A stretch of 64,000 bases of DNA from Trichodelitschia bisporula (GCA_010356995.1 ML996699.1:341697-405696), one strand, 5' to 3'; shown: positions 24,373-35,870, numbered from the stretch's first letter. Notes: generated by a model not told the origin, from the letters alone. Program-made: numbers and translations.

Positions 24373-25126
24373 ATCCACTACAGCTCTAAACTGTAAGAAC
24401 GTGGTTTGAACGTGGTTCTTTCCTTTGCTGGTACGTTCCTCTCACAATTGCCTAGCCTTGTCTCCTGACCTCCCGCTCGTTTAAGTTGCCGTAACAGTTG
24501 TACGCGTCCCGCACTCTTACCCCGCACAAAAGCACGATACGGGCTCTTGGCTTGTGTATCACGCCGCTCTAGCGGTGCTTGGTTGCCGGAAGCGGCCCGC
24601 CTATATGGCTCGTCATACCTCGACGCAGCAATCCCCGGTTCCGCATCGTCTAAATAGACGACGAGCCGCATCGTCCGGCTGGCGCCCGTTTCCCGGCACC
24701 GGTCAAATCAGCCTCCACGTCACGCGGCTCCGCCATAGGACCCCACACTCTGATAGAACGGTGAACGAACTAAGTATAGCAGAGCACACATAGCACACAT
24801 AGCACAAATACTAAACCCAAGACACTATTTCCGAGTATTCGGTCCGACTACCGACTATGCAAGTGCGCAGTGAAGTTGGCCGCCCTCGCTCAGCGTGGGG
24901 AAATAGTTACATTGGGCACGCACACCGTATTTACAAGATACCGTGCCCGTGGCTCGCAAATGTGAATAAACCAATTATTCCCCAACTCCGGCCCGATGCT
25001 ATTCCCGCAAACGGCAGTTGCCCACGGGCGGGATCGTGCTACAACTTTTCCCCAGGCCGCCACTCGCCCGAAGCACCTGCACCAATGCTTCCTCTGTTCA
25101 CATCATATCTACAGCCCGGTCTACCC
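24373..25126. other. intergenic, no gene seen
   Basis: Convergent 3' ends. A small imperfect repeat of ACACATAGC lies near 24785-24805. Nothing else recognised. Confidence 0.6.
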
Positions 25127-25765
25127 CTAATTCCCCGGAAGCGGCGTGAAAATAACCGGCGCCTCCATCGCCGTCGTCACCACACTGCTCACCGGCGGGA
25201 GTAAATCCGCCGCCTCGAGCGTCGGCAGTCCGACTGGGACGGTAATCACGGTCGTCGTGTCGTTCAGCGTAACCACCATCGTGGTCTTGCTCCGCGTCGG
25301 CCTAGAACAATACCCGATCTCCACGCAATTGAGCCCGCCGTTCCCCTCGTAGGGAGGCGTGTATTTAGGCCGTGGCGGGGCGGTTAGGGTCGAGGTGCCG
25401 TTGGAGGCCAGGACCGCGCCTTCGCAGTTGGGGGGGGCGGGGAAGGGGCACCCTGCCCGTCGGTAGCAGAATATTGCGGCGTTGTATTCGCAGGCGCAGA
25501 GCTGGGGGGTGTTAGTTGGGGGGGGTTTGAAGGAGGGTGGGGGTGGGTTTGGGGGTTTGGGGGTAGGGGATGGGATGGGACCCACGCTGCCTTTGGCGAG
25601 ATACGGCGGGCAGGCAGGCGCGTCGCACACGCACGCCTTGCTGCTGTCGTCTTTTTGCACGCTGCCCGGCGCACCGGTTATCATGGGCAGCGGCGGGGCG
25701 GCGCCGTGGGCGTGGGCAGCGACGCGCAGGGCCAGGAGGGCGAGGGAGAGGATGAGGGCGTGCAT
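25127..25765 (-). CDS. small secreted cysteine-rich protein
   Basis: Unrecognised secreted protein. ATG at 25765 opens a clear signal peptide (MHALILSLALLALRVAAHA). Mature part: CVCDAPACPPYLAKGS, then CACEYNAAIFCYRRAGCPFP and NCEG, a cysteine pattern seen in fungal extracellular proteins. A Ser/Thr-rich C-terminal region follows with no GPI signal. Between the cysteine blocks a frame-neutral proline-rich stretch of 28 codons (25502-25585) starts GTGGGT and ends CTAAC...CCCCAG, so I read it as an 84-nt intron; the product is then 184 aa, or 212 aa if it is retained. An upstream in-frame non-ATG extension was not used because it would bury the signal peptide. Confidence 0.68.
   Translation of the reverse strand: MHALILSLALLALRVAAHAHGAAPPLPMITGAPGSVQKDDSSKACVCDAPACPPYLAKGSVGPIPSPTPKPPNPPPPSFKPPPTNTPQLCACEYNAAIFCYRRAGCPFPAPPNCEGAVLASNGTSTLTAPPRPKYTPPYEGNGGLNCVEIGYCSRPTRSKTTMVVTLNDTTTVITVPVGLPTLEAADLLPPVSSVVTTAMEAPVIFTPLPGN
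25527..25583 (+). other. G-quadruplex-prone G-tract cluster
   Basis: More than five runs of three to five G separated by one to six bases on the + strand, inside the putative intron of the secreted-protein gene (its transcript would be C-rich here). Confidence 0.6.
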
Positions 25766-28736
25766 GGCGGCGGATGAGGACCGGTCCAAAAGAGTGACGG
25801 TGGGTGAGGTATGAGCGAGCGTGGTGGAGCGGAGGATGCTCTGCGGGTTGGCTAGAGTCGATGGCTGCGCTCACGGCGGGTCCGGGGTGTGGGCGGCATG
25901 GGGCGAAGGCTGAAAAGCGGAAGACCAGATGGGTGCTGGCTTTGTATTTGAGGCAGGGCGGCAGCACGGGGGTAATATGGGTTGATTGGGGAGGTGCGTG
26001 GGCGGGTGGGCGGTTGATGGGTGAGCTTAGAGTGCGGATATTTGGCGAGGGGGGGGGGGGAATATACCTCCGGGGGCCGAGGGTGCGGTGGGCTGGGGTG
26101 GGATATGGGGGTCCCGGATGGCCCGGTGGGTGGAATTGGAGTACTGGTGGGGGGGGGTTGGAGATCTGGGTGCGAGAGTGTGGGGATGACTTGTTGGGCG
26201 GTTGGACTACTACGCAGTACGATCGCTGGGTGAGGGAGGATGGGTGATGGGCGGTGGGCGGCAGGGCTGTAAAGCGGAAACACGTCAACCGAGGCGAGAG
26301 CACAGTAAATACGGGACGGGCACTACGGGATATAGTGCGCGTGTCCCAGCGATGGAACTAGGAGTTTGGGTCAAGGCAGAGAATGACGAGTATGTGTGAT
26401 ATTTGCGCTTTCGAACCAATTGCGCACTGAAGGCAGAGAGAAACGGGTGTGCGAAGGGGAATATGGCAGCGAAAAGAAGGCCAAAACGAGTGAGCTTTTT
26501 TCCCTGGCCCACGTTTTGGGACCACGGAGGCGGCCGTGCCTGGAGATCATTGCTGAGGAACCCAGGCGAGGGGGGTTAGGGCCAATATGGCGAGTTATTG
26601 CGGCTCACGCAACCTAAGGAAATGCTGAGGAAGCTGTCGTGTGTTTCTCGTATCGGGTGTACCGTGGAAATTCGTGGCTAACGATGAACGGTTAATCGGG
26701 GTCTCTTCTGCTTGATGGGAAACTTACGGGATGTGTTCGTGCTGTTGCGTTGATATCATGCAATTACGGAGGTAGATCGTGGCATAGTGAAAGACGTGGA
26801 GGCAGCGAAGGACAAAGGGGAAACGGGCAGAGACGTAGCAGAAAAGAGAGGATTGCAATAAAGCTCAAATCATAGGGAAAGAACCGTACTGGAATGCGCG
26901 ATGCATCATAGAGAGAATGGAGAGAAGGTATTCCATGGGAAGCATTCTGATCAACTTCATTTTGACGTCGAAGGTGATGGAGCAAAAGGAAGATGCACTC
27001 ACCAAACCTACGCGGCCGAGAGCTCCATTAAATCACAGCAGTCAATTCAACCTGACTCTGGGCGAGCATACTTCAGAGAATATGCTTCTCCAGACATCGA
27101 AGCGTCTTTGGCCAGCACTCGTCTCAATTCATGAGTGCGAGACGTGAAGCCCTGACGCATAATGCCACCGCCCACGGTCAATCAGTCCGTGCAAGTTTCC
27201 CATTCCTCGAAGAACGCAAGGAACAACGGAGGAGCACACCCGCGATGGGGAGGATCCTCACGTTCGAGCACCATTGGGTCGCCCGTTCCATACCTCTTCC
27301 CCTGGTAGGGGGGGCTGTTGATGAGCTGGTGACGGTCAAACAGGACGACGTTTGATTTTGAGAGGTGGTTTCCCCGCTGGCGGCCTCGAGGGTGCGACCC
27401 CGCACGACGACGGTGAGAGAGCGCAGCGGGAAGCCTCCCTCGTGACGTGATACTGTGCCCGCGAGGTGTGGTTGGCACATTGTTCTATGTTACGTGAGGA
27501 TGGGAGCTGGAACGATGGAAGCGCCGCGCTCGTGTTTGAGCCGCCGGCGCCCGTGTGAGAGGTGGGAGGGGAGCGGGCTTGGCTGTTGCAGGGGCGGTTC
27601 TCGATGCGGTGCACGGAGGACGACGTCTGGGGATGCATAAGCTGCACGGATGGCATATTCTCGCAATAACGCATCGAAGGAGTGTCGATAACTCAGCGGC
27701 ATAGGAAGAATGAAGTCGGATGTGGTCTGTGAGATTCGGGCGGAGTCGTTCGCGGGGGCGGAGTGCCGAGTTGTCCTCTGAGCGGACCGATTGCCTGGGC
27801 GACGGAGCGGAGGCTTCCGCCCCCAACGTTAGACAACCCCGTCTTGCGGCACGATCCTGTCAACCCTGACGAAATTGCGAATTGCAGTGCAACGCCCCCA
27901 GACGACATCTCACGCACTTCAAGGCAAGAGCGCGTCAAACCGGGGAGTAGGCTAGGAGCCGCCACTTCACGATGCCTTCCTCCTCTGCTGTCCCGTTGCG
28001 GCCTTCTGACGCCTCCCCTTGTGTCAATCACCGTTTACGCCTCCTCCAGAGCACTTAATATGTCGTTCACGACGTCATTGACGACTGATCGTCCATGTCC
28101 CTGAGGCTGGTAGGAAAGGCCTCCGTCGTTCATCCCAAAAGTGCAAGATAGTAGCCCCTGTCCTCTACTACGTACGAACTCTGTAAGCGCTGTCACCATC
28201 TTGTGACTTCATCTCTCGCTTGTGAGCCGCGTGAGGTAATTACAGGAACTATCGTGAGCGCCCGTTGCCTCCCCCGTCTCGGATAGCCTGGATGGACGAC
28301 TTCCGGCTCAGCACATCTTGGCTCCACGCTTAAGCAGCTTCAGCGTACAGCTTCTTTTTCTTGGGACACGGCTTATTCAGATACAAGCAGGTTTGGCCGA
28401 GAAAATGAAGCACATGTCCCTCAAACTCCCCCAACCTCACGCAGTCCAAAAAGCATCGCATCGCTTGGCAGGACCGCTCGGCTGGGGTTCAAGCTTCTGG
28501 GCGCAATGTCAACAAGGCTGGAATTGCCTCGATCGGGCGTAGCAAGTCCTGCTGGGGCATAGTCAATGCCTTCCCCGATGTGCTCTCTGACGCTGCGAGC
28601 GTCGAACCCGTTCCCATGTGCGGGAGCCCCGCACCCCCAGTGACCAGGGTATGAAGAATAACGGACGCCACGGCCTGGAGACGTGCATGGTTTCAGACGA
28701 CAGCCTCGCGTGTGGAGGCCACGAACATGATCGTCA
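25766..28736. other. 3 kb gene-poor region
   Basis: Upstream DNA of two secreted-protein genes. 25,800-26,240 is strongly G-rich on the + strand, including a run of twelve or so G near 26050, which creates long spurious proline-rich open frames on the minus strand. 26.3-28.7 kb holds only short, unconvincing open frames and no RNA gene I can see. Confidence 0.5.
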
Positions 28737-28743
28737 ATATAAA
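28737..28743 (+). promoter_or_regulatory. TATA box candidate
   Basis: ATATAAA 166 bp upstream of the secreted-protein start at 28909, in the only sensible position for a core promoter there. Confidence 0.4.
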
Positions 28744-28908
28744 CCGGCACAGCTTCCACCTCACTACAGAATCCAACCGCAAGTTCGGCCAGAGCAACAC
28801 CGATACCTTCTTCTCAACCTTCCTTCTGTTCATCTTGCCGGTCAAGATTTTTGATTCTATACATTCTTTTCCTCACTCCGGTCCACTCCTTGCAGTACTT
28901 CCTTCATC

Positions 28909-29923
28909 ATGAAGCTTTCAGTTCCCGTCGCTTTCTTCCTGGCGACGCTAGTCGTCGCCGCTCCTTCGCAGAAGCGCGGCTTCGGTTCTGCACTCGCCGC
29001 CGCCAAGGGCCAGCAGGGCCAAAAGGCGAATGCTGGTGCCGGTGCTGGTGCCGGTGCCAACAAGGGCGGCAACAAGGGCGGCAACACCGGCACCACCCAG
29101 ACGGGCAACACCGGCAACTCCAACGCCAGCAACGGGACCAACACGGGCACCACCAACACGGGCACCACCAACACCGGCACCACCAACACCGGCAACTCCA
29201 ACGCCGGCAACTCAACCACCGGCACCACCAACACGGGCAACACCGGCGCCGCCAACCAACCCGCCATCCAAGACGGCGCCAACGACGTCAACGCAGCCGG
29301 GAGCGTCTCCGCCTCGGACGCCCTCCTCATCAACACCGCCATCGACGCCTGGCAGCGGGACACCGGCGTCGTAACCAACTTCCTAAACATGGGCGCCAGC
29401 TTCACCGACGACGCAACCTTCAAAAACCAAGCCCTCATCGCCCACTCCGCCGAAGTCGACGAACTGACGCACAAGAACGTGCTCGACCAGTTCACAGCCG
29501 GCAACGCCAACGTCCAAGCCGCCAACGCCACGCTGACCAGCGGCGCGTTCCAGCTCGTCGTCGATCGCCTTTTCGATATGAGCGTCAACGGGCGCGCGGA
29601 TATTGCGGGCATTGATCAGATTAACAAGGATCGTTGCGTCAACGTGTTGCCCAATATTGATACGTATTTGAGGGAGAGCGCGCAGTTGATTGGCGGCGGG
29701 CAGAAGGTTATTCAGAGTGTGAGGCCTGCGGCTTGTGGAAATATTGTGCCGGGCCAGAATGGCGCGCTGAAGGTTAATGAGATTCCGGCTGGGTATGTGA
29801 ATGGGAAGTTGCAGAATGGGAATTCGAATACGAACCCTAACATCCCCGCCACTGCGGCTGATGTAAGTTCTCCTCCGCCCTCCACTTTGAAGAGCAACCA
29901 GCTAACGCGCACAGGATGGTTGA
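28909..29923 (+). CDS. secreted protein with NTGTT repeat region
   Basis: Uncharacterised fungal secreted protein. Exon 28909-29862, intron 29863-29914 (GTAAGT..GCTAAC..CAG), then a tiny exon of two codons plus stop to 29923; 320 aa. Signal peptide MKLSVPVAFFLATLVVAAPS followed by a Lys-Arg (QKRGF), a likely Kex2 site. Residues about 45-125 are a low-complexity Asn-Gly-Thr repeat (GTTNTGTTNTG). The C-terminal about 190 residues form a conserved-looking helical domain (LINTAIDAWQRDTGVVTNFL, then EVDELTHKN, RCVNVLPNIDTYLRES, RPAACGN) with two cysteines. I recall similar domains in many ascomycete secreted proteins without assigned function. Cell-wall or effector role is guesswork. Confidence 0.78.
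29095..29245 (+). repeat. coding minisatellite (NTG/TT)
   Basis: Tandem copies of a roughly 15-bp unit, ACCACCAACACCGGC and variants, encoding Asn-Thr-Gly-Thr-Thr repeats in the secreted protein; likely length-variable between strains. Confidence 0.75.
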
Positions 29924-30809
29924 ACAAGCATTCAAAACATCAGTGCGAAGGTCGCAGGGGGGTGAACGGTGATGGGAAACGGTTCGGAGTGGAAGGGGTA
30001 GGGGTTCATCGCACATAGCTTCCATTCTGGGAATGGTTGAGAAGTCGAACAAAAATCGAATTAGCTCTGGCCAGAAACAGATTCCACACTGTGCTTCCCC
30101 CTCTCCAAAACGAACCTGACGAAATTCTCAACCCCAGAACTGACCTTCCATTGAATGTCGCGCATGAATCCGCCAAGCCTCAGCCTTGCCAAGCGAGGAT
30201 CTGAAACCCTGCCGAAGCACATGGCGGATTTGGCGAGTGTCTCACCTTTGCTTCCGGTGAGGGGTTTGAACTGACGGTGGGGGGCGCTGCCGCTGCGGCG
30301 TGAGTGTGGGCGAATACAAAAGGGAGAAAATGTTTCTCCGGGGAAATAAGCGGAGCACGGAGTATAAACAAGAGAGCTCCAGCCGGGGATTTTGCGGGAA
30401 GTTTTGCGGAGTTGGACAAGCTCGTCGTGCTTTGGTGCACCGCCTGTGCCTCGTTGGGGGAGGCTTCGTGGCTTGGCACGGGTAGATTTGTTGGTCGAGT
30501 TGGCATTTGGAGGGCTCGTGAGGTCATGAGCGAAGACTGGGAAAACGCAGTGCTGCAGATGGAAGGTCTCCATTCCCCTACCCGCCAGGTGCGTACCGTC
30601 GAGGAATTGCAGTGCTGCGACAAAATGTGCCTTGATGTGCTTATTCAGGTTTTCCATTCTCACTGTGACGAGGCTCTAGAGTGTCCGTACCCGATGCTCC
30701 TCGTACGTCTCCATCCATCCTAGCCTGCCAACCAGACTCCTAAACCCTTGTACATCTCCATTCTACCTTGCCAACCAGACTCCAAAAAATGCAAATGGGT
30801 ATCTCAAGA
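29924..30809. other. intergenic, no convincing gene
   Basis: Convergent 3' ends of the secreted protein gene and TFB3. A 200-codon open frame on the minus strand (30061-30663) has no recognisable domain and overlaps open frames on the other strand; not called. Confidence 0.5.
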
Positions 30810-31970
30810 TCAGGAAACATCCGTCATTACCGTATCTGTCATCGCCGCCATACCAGCCCCCGCAGTCGCCACATCCTCATCCTCCCCAACAAACACACCA
30901 AACCCAACGTACAAATCCGTCAACATACGAGAGCAGTACTCGTCGATGTCGTATCCGCCCGCCATGATCCGTCTATCCTTCTTCGCTTGTTCCAGAGGCT
31001 GCCAGCGGTAGTTGTCGTGCACGATGCCGTACTCGTGCTTCGCCGTAAGTCCGTCAAACGGATCGTACGGGTTCACGGGGCCGGCCTTGACTGTCTTCTT
31101 CAGGCCCTTGACCTGGAATCCCGTATCCACCGGTTCTGGGCGCCGCTCGTATTGCTCACGCAGCGCCTTACTCTTCTTGAGAACCGTCTGTCCCCGGCGA
31201 GCGATTGTATCTGCATCCCCACGACCCGTTGCCAGTTGTGAGATGACGTTACGGCGGGCCGCGTCGCGCTCCGCTTTGTAGGCTTGTGCTTCGCTCGCGG
31301 CACTTTGCTGCCGAAGACGGGCTTGCTCCTTCTCCGAGGCGAGACGCCGCTTCTCGTCGCGCATGCCCTGGTTTGAACGTTTCGAGTTCTCCGTGATGGC
31401 TTGACGGTTCGCGGCTTCATACTCGCGGAGCCGCTGCTCCATGGCGTCGACTTCGATGTTGTGGATCAGGTTGTGGGTGATGTCTTCGACATCGTTGAGA
31501 TAGTTGTTGTAATCGAGCAAGGTGTCAAAGTCATCTTCTTGCTTGTTGAATCTGGCATGTTAGAAGGATAGCAAACGGAGGCGGAAGACATACACTTGAG
31601 ACACACGTTTCCGGATGTCGACTTCGCGCTCTAACTGAAGGTCCTGGAAAGTGGGTGCCCTGAAGCGGTGTCTGCGGAGTGTCTTGCCACAGCCGGCAAC
31701 AGGACACGGAGCGGGGCCATGCGAGAAGATGCGGTCGATGCAGCTCTCGCACATCCGGTGGTAGCACTCCGGGTTGATGAGGAACCGCATATCACGGCGG
31801 AGGTAGCGCTTGGAGTGGCAGATGGGGCACTCCTCATCTAATTCGAAGTCCATGGTGTCAGTACTTCCAGCGAGCTGGATGTTGAGTGTTGCAAGGTGGT
31901 TGTGGAGCTCACCACCATCCTCCGGGTGTATGCGCTCGGGCACATCATTGTGCAGTGCGGTACGCGACAT
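30810..31970 (-). CDS. TFB3: TFIIH subunit Tfb3 / CAK assembly factor MAT1
   Basis: RING-finger subunit that tethers the Kin28/CDK7 kinase module to core TFIIH for RNA polymerase II CTD phosphorylation and repair. Exons 31970-31594 and 31551-30810, intron 42 nt, 372 aa. C3HC4 RING near residues 35-85: CPICHSKRYLRRD, then NPECYHRMCESCIDRIF and CPVAGCGKTL. Next VDIRKRVSQVFNKQEDDF and LLDYNNYLNDVEDITHNLI, the MAT1 core signature, then a charged coiled coil (about 190-260) and the C-terminal cyclin/CDK-binding region. The splice restores VSQVFNKQ exactly. The start MSRTALHND is preferred for its match to the family; an in-frame ATG at 32048 would add 26 residues. Divergent from the URI-like gene, 285 bp between starts. 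Confidence 0.93.
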
Positions 31971-32255
31971 GTTTTTGCCGTCGAAGGAGGACGGGAGGCG
32001 AGCTGGAATGTATTTCGGTATAGCAAGGGATGGAAGCTTGTTCTGCAATGATGGCTTGTGTGGTGCTGGAGAGATGGATGTGGCGTCTCTTCTGATATTC
32101 TAGGCGGTCCGTGCGTCATGACAGAAGCAACTTGGTCGGCCTTTTGTTAAGGACCCGGTCTCTCCCCTCCCCAACCAACTCCCTCACACACTCAACCTCG
32201 TTTTTGGTAATAAAATCACGCGACTGCGATACACTCTCTTTCCAATACAGCGAAC

Positions 32256-33851
32256 ATGGCTTCCAATACCGACCTCTCGAGCGTCGACCGCGCTCGTCAG
32301 GACCTCGAAAGCAGCGTAAACAAACTCCGCAACGCGCTCCGCTTCTGGCAAACCTGGGAGGCGGAGTACGAAGGATTTAAGGAGGAGCTTGAGGCCTTGG
32401 AGACAGAACCTACAGTCGATGAGATGGTCGCGCTCGGTGTCTCATTTGGCGGCACTGTCATCAATGAGAAGGAGATAAAGGATCTCATCGGACTCCCTCG
32501 GACGCCTCGCACCCGCACACAAGTGATCGCCGGCTTATCTCACCGAGCGGAGACGGGCCGGAAGAACGCAGAGATGATGCAAAAGCGCATAGAGGCTGAA
32601 GAACAGAAGCTGGAATCACTGGCTGCCATCAGCGACGCGAAGTTGACCGACGACCACGGCAATCCCCTCATGGAAATTTTTGAAGAGCTGGATGACGACG
32701 ACAACGTAGTCTCCAGTCGACTTACGAATGCCGATAAGGCTGCAGATCAACTGGATTCCTTGATAAAGAAGCAAATGGGGAAAGCTGAAGACGCTTTGTC
32801 TACTCCTTCCGCAGCGTCGACCGCTCCAAGCACGACTCCGTCACTCGCAGCATCCAGCCTGGCCTCCGAGCCGCCGAAGCAGCTTGCAGTCCGGCCGAAA
32901 CCGGAGGCGTCAACACCCAAATCCAGTGACCAGATACTTCCAAAGGCTCAGCACAAGCCTGTCGCAAATCCGGCACCTCCTCTGCCCTCTGACACGAGCC
33001 TTGACCCTCTTCTAGCTGCTCTCAAGGATGCGTCCCCACACCCACCCAACATTCCGAAAGGAGACAATGTCATGCTGGAGGTCAACGAGCATGACGAAAT
33101 CATCGGCTATAAGCCACTGGATGCTGTCACCAATCCAAGCGCGTATGCGCCCCATAAAGACGAGATGCTACAGAACATGAGAGAGATTGGCCCAGTGGTT
33201 GCCACGATGGATATCGAAGACGACACTGACTCCGAGTGGGATGACGTGGATGAAAGCTCCTCCGAGGAAGAGAACGAATACGGGATGGTTGACATCCGAA
33301 GTCAAATGTCCGACGATTACGTGGCGGAGATGGAAGCTCTCATGCGGAAACACTCCCTGGCCATGGAGAACGTCGGGCCCACGCGCAAGAAATCCGTTTT
33401 GGAGTCAGTGGCGGAGGATATCGCGACAGAGGATGTTCCCATGACGGATCCACCACCGTTTGAAGTTATCGAAAAGCCCGCCGAAGCGGTCCCATCCATC
33501 GCGGTTGTGGAGCCTATTGAGGACCCACTGGCTTATCGGGCAAAGCCCCTCCAAAGTGCGTTATCCAAAGGCAAGAACACCAATGGGAAGCCTACCCCAG
33601 AGAAGAGCGTCAGGTTCTCGGACGACCTCGATGTCTCACCTGCTCCTCCGTCCAAGTCATCGTATAAGACTGCAGCCAAGAAAGCTGCAAAGGCTTCCAC
33701 TGCGCCCGTCAAACCCGCGCCCGTCACAGCGGCGGTTGCTGAAGCGATAGTCGAGCGCAAGGCCGCTCCTGAGCCACCAAAGGTGGCCCCGCCAACAAAG
33801 AAGATGAGTCGGTTCAAGGCCAAGCGACTCGACCCGGATGCGGCTCCGTAG
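32256..33851 (+). CDS. URI/Bud27-like unconventional prefoldin
   Basis: Likely fungal URI (Bud27) homologue, a prefoldin-like co-chaperone linked to RNA polymerase assembly and translation. Single exon of 531 aa. The N-terminal about 130 residues have the prefoldin alpha-subunit pattern: a coiled coil (SVDRARQDLESSVNKLRNAL), a middle turn region (VALGVSFGGTVINEKEIKDL) and a second helix (HRAETGRKNAEMMQKRIEAE). Then EIFEELDDDDNV, an acidic stretch (DDTDSEWDDVDESSSEEEN), KKSVLESVAED and a basic C-terminus ending KKMSRFKAKRLDP, which matches the terminal motif of the fungal DUF3835/URI family. The middle is disordered Pro/Ser-rich. Confidence 0.75.
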   Translation: MASNTDLSSVDRARQDLESSVNKLRNALRFWQTWEAEYEGFKEELEALETEPTVDEMVALGVSFGGTVINEKEIKDLIGLPRTPRTRTQVIAGLSHRAETGRKNAEMMQKRIEAEEQKLESLAAISDAKLTDDHGNPLMEIFEELDDDDNVVSSRLTNADKAADQLDSLIKKQMGKAEDALSTPSAASTAPSTTPSLAASSLASEPPKQLAVRPKPEASTPKSSDQILPKAQHKPVANPAPPLPSDTSLDPLLAALKDASPHPPNIPKGDNVMLEVNEHDEIIGYKPLDAVTNPSAYAPHKDEMLQNMREIGPVVATMDIEDDTDSEWDDVDESSSEEENEYGMVDIRSQMSDDYVAEMEALMRKHSLAMENVGPTRKKSVLESVAEDIATEDVPMTDPPPFEVIEKPAEAVPSIAVVEPIEDPLAYRAKPLQSALSKGKNTNGKPTPEKSVRFSDDLDVSPAPPSKSSYKTAAKKAAKASTAPVKPAPVTAAVAEAIVERKAAPEPPKVAPPTKKMSRFKAKRLDPDAAP

Positions 33852-34726
33852 ACAGCTCCATCTCGGCAATTGAATTTGTCTGATTTCTCAGCCCACGCCC
33901 CCGCGTTGGAGAATTGGTGATGCGTTTGTAAGATTGAAACCAACTCCTGCACTTCTTGCTGCATTGTGGACCGGAACGCGCGATACCAACCATGCTATAA
34001 ATGGGACATCTAGACCTGTGGATGGTTCCATGATGCGCAGTTCCAAGATCAAGAAACAGGGCTCTCTGACACACCACCGCGTTCCCATGGGTGGCAGTGA
34101 TTCGTTTCACTCTGTACATTTCTTCACGCCAGTAGAGCTTGGATTTGGCGACATGCGTGTCGGCAGACTCCCGTACCCACCGGCGTTCGTCGCTGGGACC
34201 GGTTTAGGCACCATTGTCAAACTCAATTTATCAGAGCTAGCTCACCATAACTTGTCACGATAGCGCCTTTTGTCCAAGTCGGACGGGCTTCTCCGCCGTC
34301 TGGACTAAGTGACAATGTTGCTGTAGTCTAACCCCGGTCGAGTTCGACGGCCTGCTAACCTTGTTCGTTTAGGATGTCGAAGCTTCCTTATCGGAGCTAG
34401 GCCCGGCTGATACAGCTGTCCAATTGTGTCCGGGCTGAAGTAAGGCACTTACCAAGCCGACCCCACTTAGTTGAGCATTTTTATTCCATTTCGGCATGAC
34501 GTCGTTTCAACATATGCGTAGTGATCAATGGTACCGAGACGGGTCGCACCGAGGCCCATGTCGACGTAGCAATATCGCATAGCAACATTCGGCTGATGTG
34601 AGATTCTAGCGCCGTTCAGAGGCCTTGGACCAGTCAATGCAGCATCTCTACATCCACAACGGTATCATTCAGGAACACACAATTGAATTCGCTCAACTAG
34701 GGAGTAAACAGGCACCAAGCAGTCCC
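33852..34726. other. intergenic, no gene seen
   Basis: Convergent 3' ends of the URI-like and catalase-related genes. No gene, RNA or repeat recognised. Confidence 0.6.
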
Positions 34727-35749
34727 CTACTCCTTCTTCGACGTCCCATCCGCAACAGCCTTGCGCCTCTCCCGTCCACTAATTAGGTACAACCCCGCCC
34801 TAAACTCCAAAATGGGATCATCACTCGGCTCCACGCCCTCCACCCGCGGAATCGGATCAAAAATAATCGTCTTCGCCTTCTCATCCCCATCCGGTACCAC
34901 GGCATCCACCACAATCGTCCCCAGCGTCACCACATCGCGCTCCGCCGGCCACACCACCGTCGCATCATCCGTAACATCGCCCTCAGCCGCAACCTGCGCC
35001 TTGAGCTGCCAGGTCACTTTCCCACCCCCCAACCGCGCCGCAATCTCCTCGCGTAAGTAGTCTGCACCCTTCGCGCCGACCTCCTTGTCGCTCAGCGTAG
35101 CAACCTGCGCCTCCGGCTCCACAATCCAGCGCACAAACGTCCCCTTCCCCTCAGGCGAGATCAGCTTAAACGCATTAATCCCATGGTACTCCTGCCCCGC
35201 CCAGCTCTCGAGCGCGGGCTTCGGATACCCAAGGAAAGCCTGCGTGTACGGCCTCGCACCCACGAATTTCTGCACTGGGCTCGGTTCTGCGCCGCCTGGG
35301 GGCGAGGTCGCGATCGCGGTAAGTAGACCGAGGAATTCCTCGCCGGTGCGGACGGGGAACCGGGGGGTGCTGTGCGCGACGATGTCTGTGTGCTTGCGCC
35401 CGCCGAGGTCGAAACGCAGGCCTAGGCCGTGAGGGCGGGAGTCGGCGACGGTGTCGGGGATGGCGGGGAGGCCGGTGGAGTCGCTGAGGCGGGCGAGGAT
35501 GGGGGTGGGGGCGTTGAAGTGGGGCGCTGTGCTGAGGGTTTTTGCGGTTTCTGAAGGGGTGAAGGTCCCGCTTAGGAGGATGCCTTTGGCGTGGGCTGCG
35601 GGGGGAGGTTAGGGTTGGGTTTAACTTGGTGGATGATAGGGGGGGGACGTACCGGGCCGGTAGCCGGGGTGGTCGCCGAAGACTTTGTGGAAGAGGGCGA
35701 GGAGGTTTTCGGCTGTTTTTACGAGCTCGGGGTCGCTGGGAAGGGGCAT
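34727..35749 (-). CDS. catalase-related haem peroxidase
   Basis: Small haem protein of the catalase superfamily (catalase-related/SrpA-like peroxidases), which use peroxide with organic substrates. Exons 35749-35653 and 35595-34727, intron 57 nt, 321 aa, well under the about 500 of true catalases, as usual for this subgroup. Distal His in RPAHAKGILL (about 34), then GLGLRFDLGG, HSTPRFPVRTGEEF, QEYHGINAFKLISPEGKGTF and the proximal haem-ligand region FRAGLY (Arg-x-x-x-Tyr) followed by SGRERR. It ends SKKE with no clear PTS1. A TATAT element and inverted CCAAT box lie 100-120 bp upstream. Physiological substrate unknown. Confidence 0.85.
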
Positions 35750-35855
35750 GGTGGGTGGTTGGGGAAGTACGTAGATAGGTGTAGCTGGGATGTAGAACTA
35801 GAGAATTGATATCGTAGTCGAAGCCTGATGCCGTTCCTCCTCCGCCCACCTCCCC

Positions 35856-35870
35856 CTTATATACCCCAAT
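35856..35870 (-). promoter_or_regulatory. TATA plus inverted CCAAT of the peroxidase gene
   Basis: Reading on the minus strand, ATTGG is followed by TATATAAG about 110 bp before the ATG at 35749, a canonical core-promoter arrangement. Confidence 0.5.

Noticed and set aside
25512-26303. Long proline/histidine-rich frames on the minus strand
   Set aside because: They arise from G-rich low-complexity DNA; they overlap the cysteine-rich secreted protein in another frame and lack any domain.
27178-27480. Overlapping 98-100 codon minus-strand frames
   Set aside because: Two frames over the same DNA look equally plausible, neither with domains or splice signals.
28857-29612. 251-codon minus-strand frame opposite the secreted repeat protein
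   Set aside because: Shadow of the GC-rich repeat on the + strand gene, which has a signal peptide, intron and conserved-looking C-terminal domain.
30061-30663. 200-codon open frame on the minus strand downstream of the secreted-protein gene
   Set aside because: No recognisable domain, odd composition, overlaps an open frame on the other strand, and no homologous feel; most likely a chance frame.
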